This document shows, piece after piece, positions 37,378-47,997 of a stretch of 64,000 bases of DNA. How positions within the stretch are numbered: position 1 is the first letter of the stretch; the number at the start of each line of letters is the position of its first letter. Made by a program: the position numbers and the translations under genes. The DNA comes from Galaxea fascicularis (taxonomy: Eukaryota; Cnidaria; Anthozoa; Scleractinia; Euphylliidae): contig OX419345.1 in NCBI GenBank assembly GCA_948470475.1, forward strand, positions 407,501 through 471,500, in the 5' to 3' direction. The notes under the pieces were generated by a model. It did no database searches and had not been told where the DNA came from. It saw only the letters and a list, made by a program, of their open reading frames with translations.

Positions 37378-38547
37378 ATAGAGTTTATCATTTAAACTTG
37401 ACATATTGTATTTTTATGGTTGAGATGGAGCCAAGTTGGCTGATAATTCAACAGATTACTAGCTTTGGGTGTTGGCATCCCATTTCTGCACAAAAATACA
37501 ACTTTTTCATATTTTAATCCAGTTTACTGAGATTTAAATTTATTTAATGGATTGGATTATTCTGCAGCACTGGTATGCTGTCATATAAGCACGTTATTTC
37601 AAGTATTAGGTTCTTAGTCTTACTTAAAGGATGTTAAAGCTATATTATTATTTTGACTTTTCAAATTTGTTCAATATTTGGACACTTTTTTGAGTTATTG
37701 GTAACGTTGATTACTATAATTGCATAGATAAAGAAAAAAAGCTCGTGCCAAACGTGTTGTGTTAACTTATTGCTGTAAATTGAAAGCAACAGTCACTGTT
37801 ACTAATATCAATAAGTCAGATGGCATCAACATCTTGAAAAACTGTAATTTAGTGCAGTGATGGCATTTCCAAGAAAGGACTCAGCAGTCCTTATTTTAAA
37901 AACATTCACATAGCACTCAAGTGACAAATTTTATTATTTATTAATTGCAAAACATTTATTCGTCATGAATATATAGTGATAATCTAATTCCACCGTGTCA
38001 TTGACTTGATTTGGCCGATGTTTGGTGTATCCCTTAAAATGTTATTCGTAAATTATGTATTTTTGATAGGCAGATTGTATGTCATTCTGAATTGGTCTTA
38101 GATTTCGATGAGGTCTTTCACCATGAGCTTCATTCCGCTATTCCAGAGATAAGTATGTACCTTTTAACCTGCAAACTCCAATATCAAGTTCATGGTCTGT
38201 TCACTGGCCACCATACATTTCTCAGTTGTACTTGTTGGGAGAATCTGTTGTTAAACGATTGACTTTGTTCTGTTTCTTGTAACATTAGAAGGTAAGACTT
38301 TTTTTACCCATGCGCGCGCCACTTAATTTATTTTTATAATAGTAAACTTTGTGATGTGTTAAATAAAGAGTGTTACGAGAATCAAACTGCTTCTTCTGGT
38401 ACTTGGACGTTTCCTCGACAAGGTAATAATAATAATAATTTATTACTTCTTAGGCGCTAATTAGCTTGTGAATATGACCAAATGCGCCTTACAATAGTAA
38501 GCTTTACAATTCTAAGTTCTTTTCAATTCTCAAATCAAATCAAATCA
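37378..38547. other. PSPH 3' flank, no gene
   Basis: AT-rich. The first clear AATAAA on the plus strand is at 38362-38367, implying a 3' UTR near 1 kb if used. A short (AAT)n run lies near 38425-38440. Confidence 0.4.
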
Positions 38548-38560
38548 GAGAGAGAGAGAG

Positions 38561-38604
<44 letters not shown>

Positions 38605-38610
38605 GGGGGG
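38548..38610. repeat. (AG)n microsatellite followed by poly-G
   Basis: About 23 AG units with one AGCG interruption, then about 16 G, directly before the SINE body at 38611. Confidence 0.85.
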
Positions 38611-38752
38611 AAATCGGAGTTCCGGAGAAAAACCTCCCGGAGCTGAGTGGAGATCCAACAAACTCCGCCCGCTTATGACGCCGGGTCAGGGAATCGAACC
38701 CGGGATACATTTGTGGAAGGCGAGTCCTCTCACCACTGCACCAACCCTGAAA
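38604..38752 (-). mobile_element. tRNA-derived SINE, family B
   Basis: On the minus strand the head reads CAGGGTTGGTGCAGTGGTGA with a B-box-like GGGTTCGATTCCC. The body ends in CTCCGGAACTCCGATTT next to the poly-G. Same family as 47096-47275. Confidence 0.7.
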
Positions 38753-40048
38753 AAAATGTTCACAGCTTTCCACACCAGTTCGCAAACACATTGCACCACA
38801 TAGAAAGCCAGGTTATATATTCCGTACCTGCCGGCGGTCCCTTTCTGGAGAGTCTTGAGTTATGATCATCCAGAAAGAAGGGTCGCACGGGGGTATTTGC
38901 GTGATGCGTGATTAGCTGTTTTTATTTTTCGTGAATCGTGAATTTTATAAATCATTCTTCGTGTTTCGTGCCCAAAAGGTTTAGCATGCCCCGCCGAAAA
39001 ACTTGAATTAGTAATCGATATTCGTGATTTTATTACTTCCTTTCCACGTGATTTTCATTCAGGACAAGACCTCCCTTAAATGTAGGAAGACCAATGACGA
39101 CTCTGAAAAGACAAATTCGACAATTATCGTATAAAAAACCAACAGTTTCTTGGCAAACATTTCGTAGACCCTCGTAGACACCCGCAAGACTCTTAACGTA
39201 ATCGATTGTGCAATTCAGTCCTTCATTTTCCAGTGATTTTCTAGACACTCCTTAGCAATTGTTTTTTCGTGATTCAGGGAAATGGAATTTTTCTATCCAT
39301 GATTCGTGATTAGTTATTTTTTCGGCCCGTGAACCGTGCCAGAGAACCCCCCTGTACGACCCTCGGAAAGGGACTGCTACCAGTCTTTCAATGGAAGCAT
39401 TTGCTGTTGAATCGGGGTATGACCAAAGTCAGGCTGTTCCTGACGTCTAGATGGCGGGAGGCGGAAAAAAAACAGCATGCCAATGAAAAACGTTGCGAGT
39501 GGAAGAAAATGGGAGTACTTTCCTCTATTTTCCCAAGTTACTCGTTCGCGCTCAAGTATTTGCCACTTTCTCGAAACAAGCTAAGTTGAAGCACACTGCT
39601 CCGATAGTGTGTATTAGATGGTAAACCGACCGTTTACGCGATTGCATAATGCATTTTTTCAAGCTGTAACAATTTCTCTTGATTGGTATTATGCACTGCG
39701 TCACGGCCCCAAATCGATGAAAAAAAACCCCGAGAATTAGTTTTACTTCAAAATGGTCCATTCGAAAAAAGATGGAAGCTTCAGCCTGTTCCAGCATCCA
39801 AAGTTCTCTCGTCTTATAAATGTGTAAAGAACAACTGGGCGCATTCAGAGGGCGCTTCTTGCCGTACGAATTAAAGAAAACCAAGGGAAAAAGCTGAAAT
39901 GTTTTAAAGGACAGCTGGACCAGCTTTTCAGTTGAGCGTTTTCAACAAGATGTGGGTCCAAATTCACGGGAAAGGCGTTACTTTTGCAGTATCGAAGATA
40001 CCCCTTTCCTTATGTCCACCCCGCCTCTCTCCAGCCATGATCAATTAA
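38753..40048. other. Intergenic, no gene recognised
   Basis: The longest frames (39329-39589 plus, 39552-39884 minus) show no family resemblance and overlap each other on opposite strands. I see no support for a gene. Confidence 0.35.
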
Positions 40049-40453
40049 GTGTACGCTAAATCCCGCAACGCATTAGAGTGGGCGGCATGCAACAAGCTCA
40101 ATAAGATATGGCACTCCAACCTCGCCAATGAACAGAAGCTCCATCTGTTTAACTTGCTGATCGAGCTGATCCTGCTTTACGGGTCTGAGACTTGGACACT
40201 AGCGGTGAGAAACTCCCAATTCGCCGGTCACTGCCAGCGGGCAGAGGGCGAGATCATCCAGGCCTTCCTTTTGTGGAAACCCAACGGTCCTGTCCGCTCT
40301 AGGAAAATGACCTTCCCCGCGACAGATACTATCTCGAGGGACTCAGGGATCGCGAGAGAAGACCTCCCAAACGCCTTGGCAGACAGACATGTCTGGAGTG
40401 AGACCGTTCTTGGCACTCCGACCGGAGGGGTCGAATGATGATGATGATGATGA
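40049..40453 (+). mobile_element. LINE fragment: C-terminal end of reverse transcriptase ORF
   Basis: An open frame of 129 codons (40049-40438) contains ILLYGSETWTL, the widespread motif following the reverse transcriptase domain of non-LTR elements, and a C-terminal tail with RDSGIAREDLPNALADRHVW. It ends in a (GAT)n tail at about 40434-40453, as in RTE- and CR1-like LINEs. Strongly 5'-truncated and not autonomous. Confidence 0.75.
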
Positions 40454-40999
40454 AGTGTACGGGTGAAGGCACTTTCAAAAAGTGGTTTTATTGGTTTGGG
40501 ATGATACACCTCTAAAGACGAAAGACATCTTGATTTAAAGAGTTATTGACAGCTTTCTAGAACATTTATTTTTTCTTCTTTTTACACATTCAGTTCAACT
40601 GGTTAGTTGAACATGCGGTAACAATGCTGAATGCCTCTAGTCATTTTCAAGGCTGTTGACGTTAAAAAGCGCTCCTGAATAGCTTCCTACAGCATTGCTT
40701 CTCAGCGTCCAAAATTTTTGACCTTGAAACTTCAATTAACAAATTTCGTGACAAATAACGCTAATGGACCCTATTCCAGACATGAAAACGTCAAAAGTAA
40801 ATAAGGGTATTACTGTTTAAAAAAAACATGGATCCAAAGCGGTAAGACATGCGTCGGAAGGTAAACATATACAGTATTCACTTCTCAGCAAAGGACTATT
40901 CAAGATTATGTTACTGAGAATGGTGAGAGAAGGGCGTTCGGCGTTCACCGAGATACATGATAGTGTCAGTTGAGTGTCCGTATAATCTTAAGACGCTTT
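40454..40999. other. 3' flank of the GPCR gene
   Basis: No gene. AATAAA on the minus strand near 40563-40569 could end the GPCR transcript. Confidence 0.4.
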
Positions 41000-42058
41000 C
41001 TAAACTGCTCGTGGCGGAAATTCCACGCACTCTTCAGAGTGGTTGCTGTTAACACGCAGTTTCCTAGTTGATCGCCTTTTGGGGCGACTGTCCGTGGAGG
41101 AGCTTTTGAATCTCGTGTCACGCCTTGACTTCCTCGACGCTATTATTTTCAGCGCTCTCCAAAAATCCTGTTTGAAAAACGTGTACAGCAGTGGGTTGAT
41201 GGTTGAAGCGAGGTACCTTGCAATGACAGTGCCATGTGCAGCCTTAAACATAACGACGTAGTTTGGAGTGATCCACCTCTGACCAACCAAGGAATAAACA
41301 AGGCGCAGAGCAAACCAAGGAAGCCAACACAAAGCAAAAATAGCTGCCATGGTAGCAAAAATTACCAGGCACTTGATTTCGTTTCTCTTCTTTTTGCACA
41401 CTTTGCTGCTCTTGTGTCTGAAAAGAATATTTCTGTGGCTGTGTTTCTGGAAAGCTCTTCTAAACATGACGACGTGTGCATACACGATGAATGTGTAAGG
41501 GACAACAAAAACAGTGACAAGGCAGAAGACATTGAAAGCGAATTCCAAAGTCAAGCCGATTGGATCTTGGGATCGCCTCTTGGAAAACCAACCAATAGGA
41601 GCAGCCGCCACGAAGCCTGAAATTAACCAAGCACCCACAATAACCAATAGCATCGTCCTGGTTTTAATCACATGATATTTGAGAGGCCGCATTACGGCGA
41701 TGTATTTCTCCGCAGTTAAAAGGGTGATGTGACATGCTGCTGTTATGGCAACAAAATTGTGCGAAACTTCCACAGCGCAAACCAGGGCGATAAAAATTTT
41801 TCCTTGCACGACGGGTACGAAAACCAACATAAAGAGAATTATATTCAAAGAGCCGTTCAAAAAGTCACAAACCGCTAGACTTAGGAGTAGATAATTTGGA
41901 GCCTTACGTAGACTCTGTCTGGAGTAAAACAGAAGAAATACCAGGGTATTTGTCAGAATAACTGACACCCCGATTGGTATCAGTTGTGGTAAGGCTTCAA
42001 GATTGGGTTCAAACAATTCACTCGCAGCTGTCGTGTTGTTGACGGGTTTTGTAGACAT
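41000..42058 (-). CDS. Class A (rhodopsin-like) G protein-coupled receptor, intronless
   Basis: Seven-helix receptor of 352 residues in one exon, as is common for cnidarian orphan receptors. Class A landmarks: Asn37 in helix 1, LAVCD with Asp65 (2.50) in helix 2, Cys94 at the start of helix 3, E117-K118-Y119 in place of DRY, Trp144 in helix 4, CWLP at 244-247 in helix 6, NPLLY at 288-292 in helix 7. An N-glycosylation site (N8-T-T) lies in the short N-terminus. The C-tail is Arg/Lys/Ser-rich (SRKSRRDTRF). The ligand cannot be assigned; the aminergic aspartate in helix 3 is not evident. The start is the first Met, 15-20 residues before helix 1. Confidence 0.9.
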   Translation of the reverse strand: MSTKPVNNTTAASELFEPNLEALPQLIPIGVSVILTNTLVFLLFYSRQSLRKAPNYLLLSLAVCDFLNGSLNIILFMLVFVPVVQGKIFIALVCAVEVSHNFVAITAACHITLLTAEKYIAVMRPLKYHVIKTRTMLLVIVGAWLISGFVAAAPIGWFSKRRSQDPIGLTLEFAFNVFCLVTVFVVPYTFIVYAHVVMFRRAFQKHSHRNILFRHKSSKVCKKKRNEIKCLVIFATMAAIFALCWLPWFALRLVYSLVGQRWITPNYVVMFKAAHGTVIARYLASTINPLLYTFFKQDFWRALKIIASRKSRRDTRFKSSSTDSRPKRRSTRKLRVNSNHSEECVEFPPRAV

Positions 42059-45000
42059 CTTGTCTTATTTCGTCGTGAGCAGCGAACAATATTCCCTTCG
42101 TGATCCTGTTTTTTCTCAATAGAGCCCTTTTAGATTTTGGTACTCTGCAGATGTTTTTCTTTGATCCCTCGGCTATAAGTTCCTCTGACCAGCTAACTTG
42201 TTTAGCAGTCAAGGACCGCAATTAAGCGGATGAAACCGTGAAACGTGATTGCAGCTTTACTGTCTTCCAAAATGTTTTAAGCGCATGAAGTTCCTGTTCA
42301 TGAACGTCAGGGTGTTGTATTTAAAGAATTCCGTCAGCGAATTAATACGCACCATAAAGGAGGCTCAGATCAAGCAGATTACTGAATATCAAAACGTTTG
42401 CTTCCTCCACGCTCTTGCTGGCGTCAGGCATGTACGTACGTGGTATAAATCCAGTAACAACTGATCAGTCTTGATAATTCCGTGTAATTTTCAGTTCCTG
42501 AACTGTGAAAGAGAAAAAATCCGAAATCAACTATATTGAATGCCGTGTTTGTACTTATTCCACTGATCAAGAATGGAAGAATGAAAATGGTCAGAACACT
42601 TAAATGAGTTTTGTTTGGTTTGAGTGCGTAGAGGAAATTTAGTTTTATTTTTGTGTACATCGAAGTGATTCGTGTGTGGTAATTGAGGCCTTCAGCTGCA
42701 CGTCAAACCGATTATGTTTAGGCCTGAATAAATGCCTCCGGTGTAAAAAAAAACATCAAAGAAATAAGAATATCTGACGAGGAGTTCCAAATGCATGTAA
42801 CAACTGTGGTTCGTGTAATCGGTTATTTCCCTTTTTCCAGTATCGTCGACAACTTTAAAGCGAGTAAATACAAGACCAATAAACTGAGGAAAGTTCCTTC
42901 AATGAGTTCAAGTTTTGGCGTGCGCTAAACCGTAAGCAATCGTTTCTACTGATCTGAAAATAGCGCAACTAGCCAAAAAAAAAAAAAAAGAAAAGAAAAA
43001 AACTCATTGCCTCTCGAATCTTCGGCGGAATTCGAATTAAGTGACTTTTAAGTCCTTTATTTCTTTCTTGTTGCGTAGTTTTTTGTTCTCTTCTGCTTAC
43101 AAGTGTTTGACCAAGATTTCCACTTGGAAAACGGAACCGTGTGACTGATGACGAAAACTATATACACTCACTGTGTACACTTCAATTGCGTAATTACTTG
43201 AACTCATGGTGAAAAACGCTGAGTTGAAAACACATCACTTCTGTACCTTGACGCAAAGTTTGGTTTCGATGTGGGTGACAATTTTCCTGAATTCAAGCCG
43301 TGAAGCAAATATCAGCTGGACTAGCGCACTCGGCCGGGCTCGTAAACCTCGTTCAGCAGGACACTGGTTTTTTGGAACATAACGGAAAGAAGACCGTTTC
43401 AGAAAAAAATATATTAGTAAAAAAGGCTACTGGTGGACTTGAATTTAAGGAAAAAATTAATAAAAAACGAGTTAAAAAAACAATAATTGGTACCTGAGTC
43501 TTCTAACAATATGAGAAAGATAATAATTGAACTGCTATAAAACCAACCAAGGGGCTTACCCACCTTCAATTCTTTGTGACGAGAGCCATGTTGCTGCAAT
43601 TTCTAATTAAATTCCCGTGGTGACAGTATATAAGCTATTCCTTGATACGAATTGATATTCCAACAGGAGCACTAGGAATTTGCTACACGAGCAATGAGGA
43701 TACTCTCGGGAAGTATTTTCCCTGTTTTATCTACCCTTTTGCTCTTACCAATTAAAATTTGCAGAGTCGTTGTTATTCATTATTCATAAACACAAATAAA
43801 TTCATACAGCAAGCTGTGTACCATTTGTGAAGCTTTACAATCTAACGTTTATGTTTTGGCTCTCATTCCCGATAATATGTCAAAGATAATAATTTTCAGA
43901 ACACTCAGGAAGTCTTAACGCGTTTTGAGTTGACGTGGTGAACTCCACGTCGTAATGAGAAAAAAGTTTACAATATACTAAATACCGGCTTTCTCTGATG
44001 TTTCTTATTAATGACGGAAGTTTGTATTTTGAAATTGCGGACTCCACCTCGTGGGAAATTAGTTTCAAACTGATTTTTGACGCATAGCCAAGTAATCCGT
44101 ACGCACGCCAAGCAAATGAAAATTACGCAATAGCAGAGAGCTCCAAACTGTTTGATAAATTTATCAGAGACCCACTATGGGGCTGTTTCTTCCTTACTCC
44201 TTAGATGCGGCTTTCTCACTATCATGAGGGCTTTTTGATAAAATGGCTCGTATAAATGTATCAGATTTTTACGCAAATTTTGTGAGATAAGAACGCTTTG
44301 TCGGTTTGTTTTCGTTCAGCAAATAAGGAAGAGCTTTTCCTGACGTATTTCCCATATAGTCAAAGTTTCTTTTTGTTTCTCTTCCTTTTCATTGTCGCTT
44401 AAACGTTTGGTTATGCTGATTTTATTTCCTTAACGTACCAGCTGCCCTTAAGTGATGTTTTCTTTTTGCATATTACCGATCCAAGTCGCCTTTTCGAGTG
44501 ACATCTCAAAAACAAAATCTTCAGCAATGTACAATCTTTGTTTTAGAAGCCAGTGATTTCGCCACAATTGCCCTGAAGAGCTTTCCTTTGCATGCATGAT
44601 ATAGATGTTTTCAAGGCCGAGTTGGATCCAATTAAAATATATTTATTTAGGTCTGAATGCGTGAACTAAAGAGATCACGCAGGTAAACATGAGCTAGATT
44701 TGACGACACTTATTTTTCTTTACTTGATTTCACTTTCCTTAAGCTTATTTCATTTTATTTTTTGTCTGTTTCATGCTCTTTAATATATTTGATTTTAGTT
44801 TATCGGACTTTGCTTCGTTTTGTGCTTTGTCATTTTATTTAATTATCAAGATCAGTCTCCTCTGTTGTCCTGGTGATTTATCGGTGATTCTGGGTTATTC
44901 CAGTGCCTTCAAGAGAGAGCATTGATGCGGTCTCTTCTATTTTATAATCTTGCCAATAAAAATCATATTTTTGCTAATGATTGTTAAATAGCGTACCACT

Positions 45001-46142
45001 GACAAGGTATATAAAATAAAAAAATAAACAGTTGTATCACTAATATTTAGCACCTTACTGTGTTCATGTGCATTTCGGACTCCGAGTGGCCGCTAACTCG
45101 CTGAGAAGAAAACTCTACTCAGAAGAAGATTTCATTTCTCCCCGGCCAATGCTAAAATATCGCTTATTAAGAAACTCATTTTATTCTTGAAAAAAAAGCT
45201 AAAACAACTGACTATTTGCTAATTTCAAGTGAATTCTTTTTGATATAATCTTGTAACAGTGACTTCAGAATTCCTGATTTGACAACGTACGGTAACAAAA
45301 CTGCAGGTGGACACTGACTATGTCTGAATCCCAATTATTTTCTGCTTTTCTGTTTGATGTGCCCTTTTTGTCGCTAAAAAAAATAGTGACTTACGTTTCT
45401 GCGTGGCAAGTTAAAAAAAATCTGTACGTGGGAACATTTTGGGCGCGAACGTCCACATTCGGCGACGCATCTAAACGCGTCTCCAGTGGGGTACAGTTTC
45501 GAGGTCACGTTTTTAAGGTAATCAGCCTACCGTTTAATTACAGTAGAGAAATACAAATACTGTATGTACAAACTGAAATTCTTACTGAAACGCATGATAA
45601 GAATTGGATATCTGTGTATGGTTAACCCTTTAACTCACAGGAATGATCTCTGATTAGTATATAACTTCTCCTTGGAATATCAATACATTGTCCAGTTGAC
45701 AGGTGATGGGAATAGACAAACTTATCAGCCAGAGAGTGTTATCTTGATATAACCACAAATTCTCTTAGCTAATGTACGAGGAACTGTATAGCAGCTAGAA
45801 AGGAGAATTAATCAGATCTTAGGAGTTTAAGGGTCAATGGCCGTGCCACATGTTCAGAACGTATACATATGTTAGTGCTTTACAGGGGGCTCAACAAATT
45901 GTCCAAGTGAAGCTACCCCTGCCCCCTCTCCGCAGTAGTAGACATTAGGGAGTTTAAGGTGACACGGTGACGGCCACGGTAAGGAGAACTTTAAAGCAAT
46001 AGGTTTACTAAGCAAAACACCGTTTAATCTGCAGAACATCAACTTTGCACATTCATCGCACTTTAAGAACATTATTCACAATCGTGTTTCATGGAGGATG
46101 TGAACACCCGACGACTAATTTTTCTTCTTCTTTTTAAACCAG
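42059..46142. other. Large intergenic region, no gene recognised
   Basis: About 4 kb of AT-rich DNA. Frames of 60-100 codons occur (for example 43300-43497 and 45320-45625, both plus) but show no motif, no flanking splice logic and no family resemblance. A 14-A run lies near 42978-42990. Confidence 0.4.
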
Positions 46143-46305
46143 GAGCCGATCCTTAGAATTTGACTGCAGAAGAATTCTCCTAGAATTTAGTGAGTTGGAA
46201 CTGAATCGCGATGGTCTCAAAGATTTTGCAAGACAATCAGCTCGGATTTCCTCGCTTATGGAAATTATCAAGCTTATACTCAAGGTGCTTTCTCAGTTTC
46301 GATAG
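46143..46305 (+). CDS. Possible terminal exon of an unrecognised gene
   Basis: A strong acceptor (TTTTTCTTCTTCTTTTTAAACCAG) ends at 46142. It is followed by an open phase of 54 codons with a helical pattern (RRILLEFSELELNRDG, SSLMEIIKLILKVL) to TAG at 46303-46305. No upstream partner exon was identified, so this is weak. Confidence 0.25.
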
Positions 46306-46881
46306 GCCCTCAACTCCGAGGTAAGCTCTGGTCACCGGCTCACTGAAATGTTACCAGACAGATTTAAGATAAAGATTAGATAACGGCGCTGTAAAAAACG
46401 TGGGACTTAAGCATCAATTGTTGTCATCCTTGCTTACAATTCTACATTCACCTGACAAGAGGCTTCCTGTCAACGCCCATTACAGCCTTGAGCAGTTTTC
46501 AGTTTTGTTGTCAGCGATTTTGATATGATCTGGGGTGTATGGTTCCCTAAAATTGCACTTCATGATCGAAGGAGCATCTATTTCTTTCCATCTGATTTCT
46601 AGTTTACCGATGTGAATAACGTGCTGTCAATTGACATCTGCCTTAATGCGATCTAATGTTGCGCCTCCTGAACGCCGATTTTCGTGGATAGAGAAGCTGT
46701 CACTCCTTTAGTTAATGCAAGATGTGCCCTAAGCTAACGGAAATCGCAAGTTATCGTTAAAGGATCTCAGTGTGTTAATGTGCAGGCTGACTACCGGAAA
46801 ACTTCATCAATATTCTAAACGAACTTTCCAAAGTCACGTTCGCGTGAAGAAACTCATCAGTAAAATACATTTTTTTCCATC

Positions 46882-47061
46882 ATGGCTTTAGATTCAGATG
46901 AACAAACGAATACTGATTTATCGATGAAATCCATTCCGTTGGCTAGGATTGAAAAAAAGTCAAACGCGGGTCACACCACAAAACGTTTGAATTCTGGAAA
47001 TGTTAGGAAAAATCTCATCACTGGAGAACTACCTCATTTTGACAAACCACTCAAGAGTTAG
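46882..47061 (+). CDS. Short ORF of 59 codons, unrecognised
   Basis: ATG in fair context (CATCATGG), hydrophilic product with LARIEKKSNAGHTTKRLNSG, ending at TAG 47059-47061 just before the SINE at 47096. It may be a first exon, a small gene or chance. Confidence 0.2.
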   Translation: MALDSDEQTNTDLSMKSIPLARIEKKSNAGHTTKRLNSGNVRKNLITGELPHFDKPLKS

Positions 47062-47095
47062 ACTTAGAATGAGCAAAGCCGCCACATATGACGTA

Positions 47096-47275
47096 AAAGG
47101 TCTGCAATGTTGGTTTTTGCAGAGAGGGGAAAACCGGAGTACCCAGAGAAAAACCACTCGGAGCTGAGTAGAGAACCAACAAACTCAGCCCACATACGAC
47201 ACCGAGTCCGGGAATCGAAGCCGGGACACATTGGTGGAAGGCGAGCGCTCTCACTACTGCGCCAACCCTGCTCCC
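47096..47275 (-). mobile_element. tRNA-derived SINE, family B, most complete copy
   Basis: On the minus strand: head CAGGGTTGGCGCAGTAGTGA, B-box-like GGCTTCGATTCCC, then a body with GGGCTGAGTTTGTTGGTTCT and GGGTACTCCGGTTTTCCCCT. Shared with 38604-38752 and, in part, 31113-31235. Confidence 0.75.
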
Positions 47276-47997
47276 CTTACTTCGCATAAGGAGCAATAGT
47301 CTAACAGTAAAGTGAGAAAACGGACTTTGTGATCTCGATCAGTGAAGCGTTCCACGAAAAAAGAACCTCTTGTGAATGAATACCACGGGATTAACTATGT
47401 GTGCTGGCGAGCAAACGTTGTCATAGTGAGGCACTCACAATTAAGTTCCTCATTTTGGTGGTGAAGAGTGGGCAGATCAGTTAACGACAAGATAATCATC
47501 GAGATGAAAGCAAGTGGTCCAAATAAAGCGGAAAACATAAATTTATACAACATCTGTTTTTACTAGATTTTTCTTTTCAGTGAAAACCGTAAAAAATTAG
47601 CCGAACAAATGGAGACGAAGGGGAGTATGTCTAGTAAACAAGACTGAAACCGTAAGCTTTATCAAGTTAACTGAAATGGCTTAAATGATTTTCTTTTGAA
47701 GGCTGAGTAAAAATAACTGAGCAGTGCTTTTTGTCAACAAAGATCGTTCTTACATTTGATCTGCATAAGATCGCCTGACGATAGCGGCACAGTTTGGTAT
47801 TTTGGAAGGGACCAATGTTCCTGTTTATGGCAAGTTTATCAGTTAATATGGGTCTGAGCTGTGTGCGCTATTCTGACGTAGCCTACGTCGACAACATGGT
47901 CGACGTTCTGACAGATGTCTTCGGGCAACGTTTCACAATGTTAGGTACTCCTAGACAGAATAATGTTTCTACCTTTAGGTACAATACCAAAGCAGGC
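47276..47997. other. Intergenic, no gene seen
   Basis: Downstream flank of the minus-strand ORF that ends at 47998. AT-rich; no poly(A) signal stands out on the minus strand. Confidence 0.35.

Noticed and set aside
41234..41620. 128-codon plus frame
   Set aside because: Antisense of the GPCR, which has all seven helices and conserved motifs.
45320..45625. 101-codon plus frame in the 42-46 kb gap
   Set aside because: No motif, no splice or promoter context, and length within chance for AT-rich DNA when searching six frames over 64 kb.
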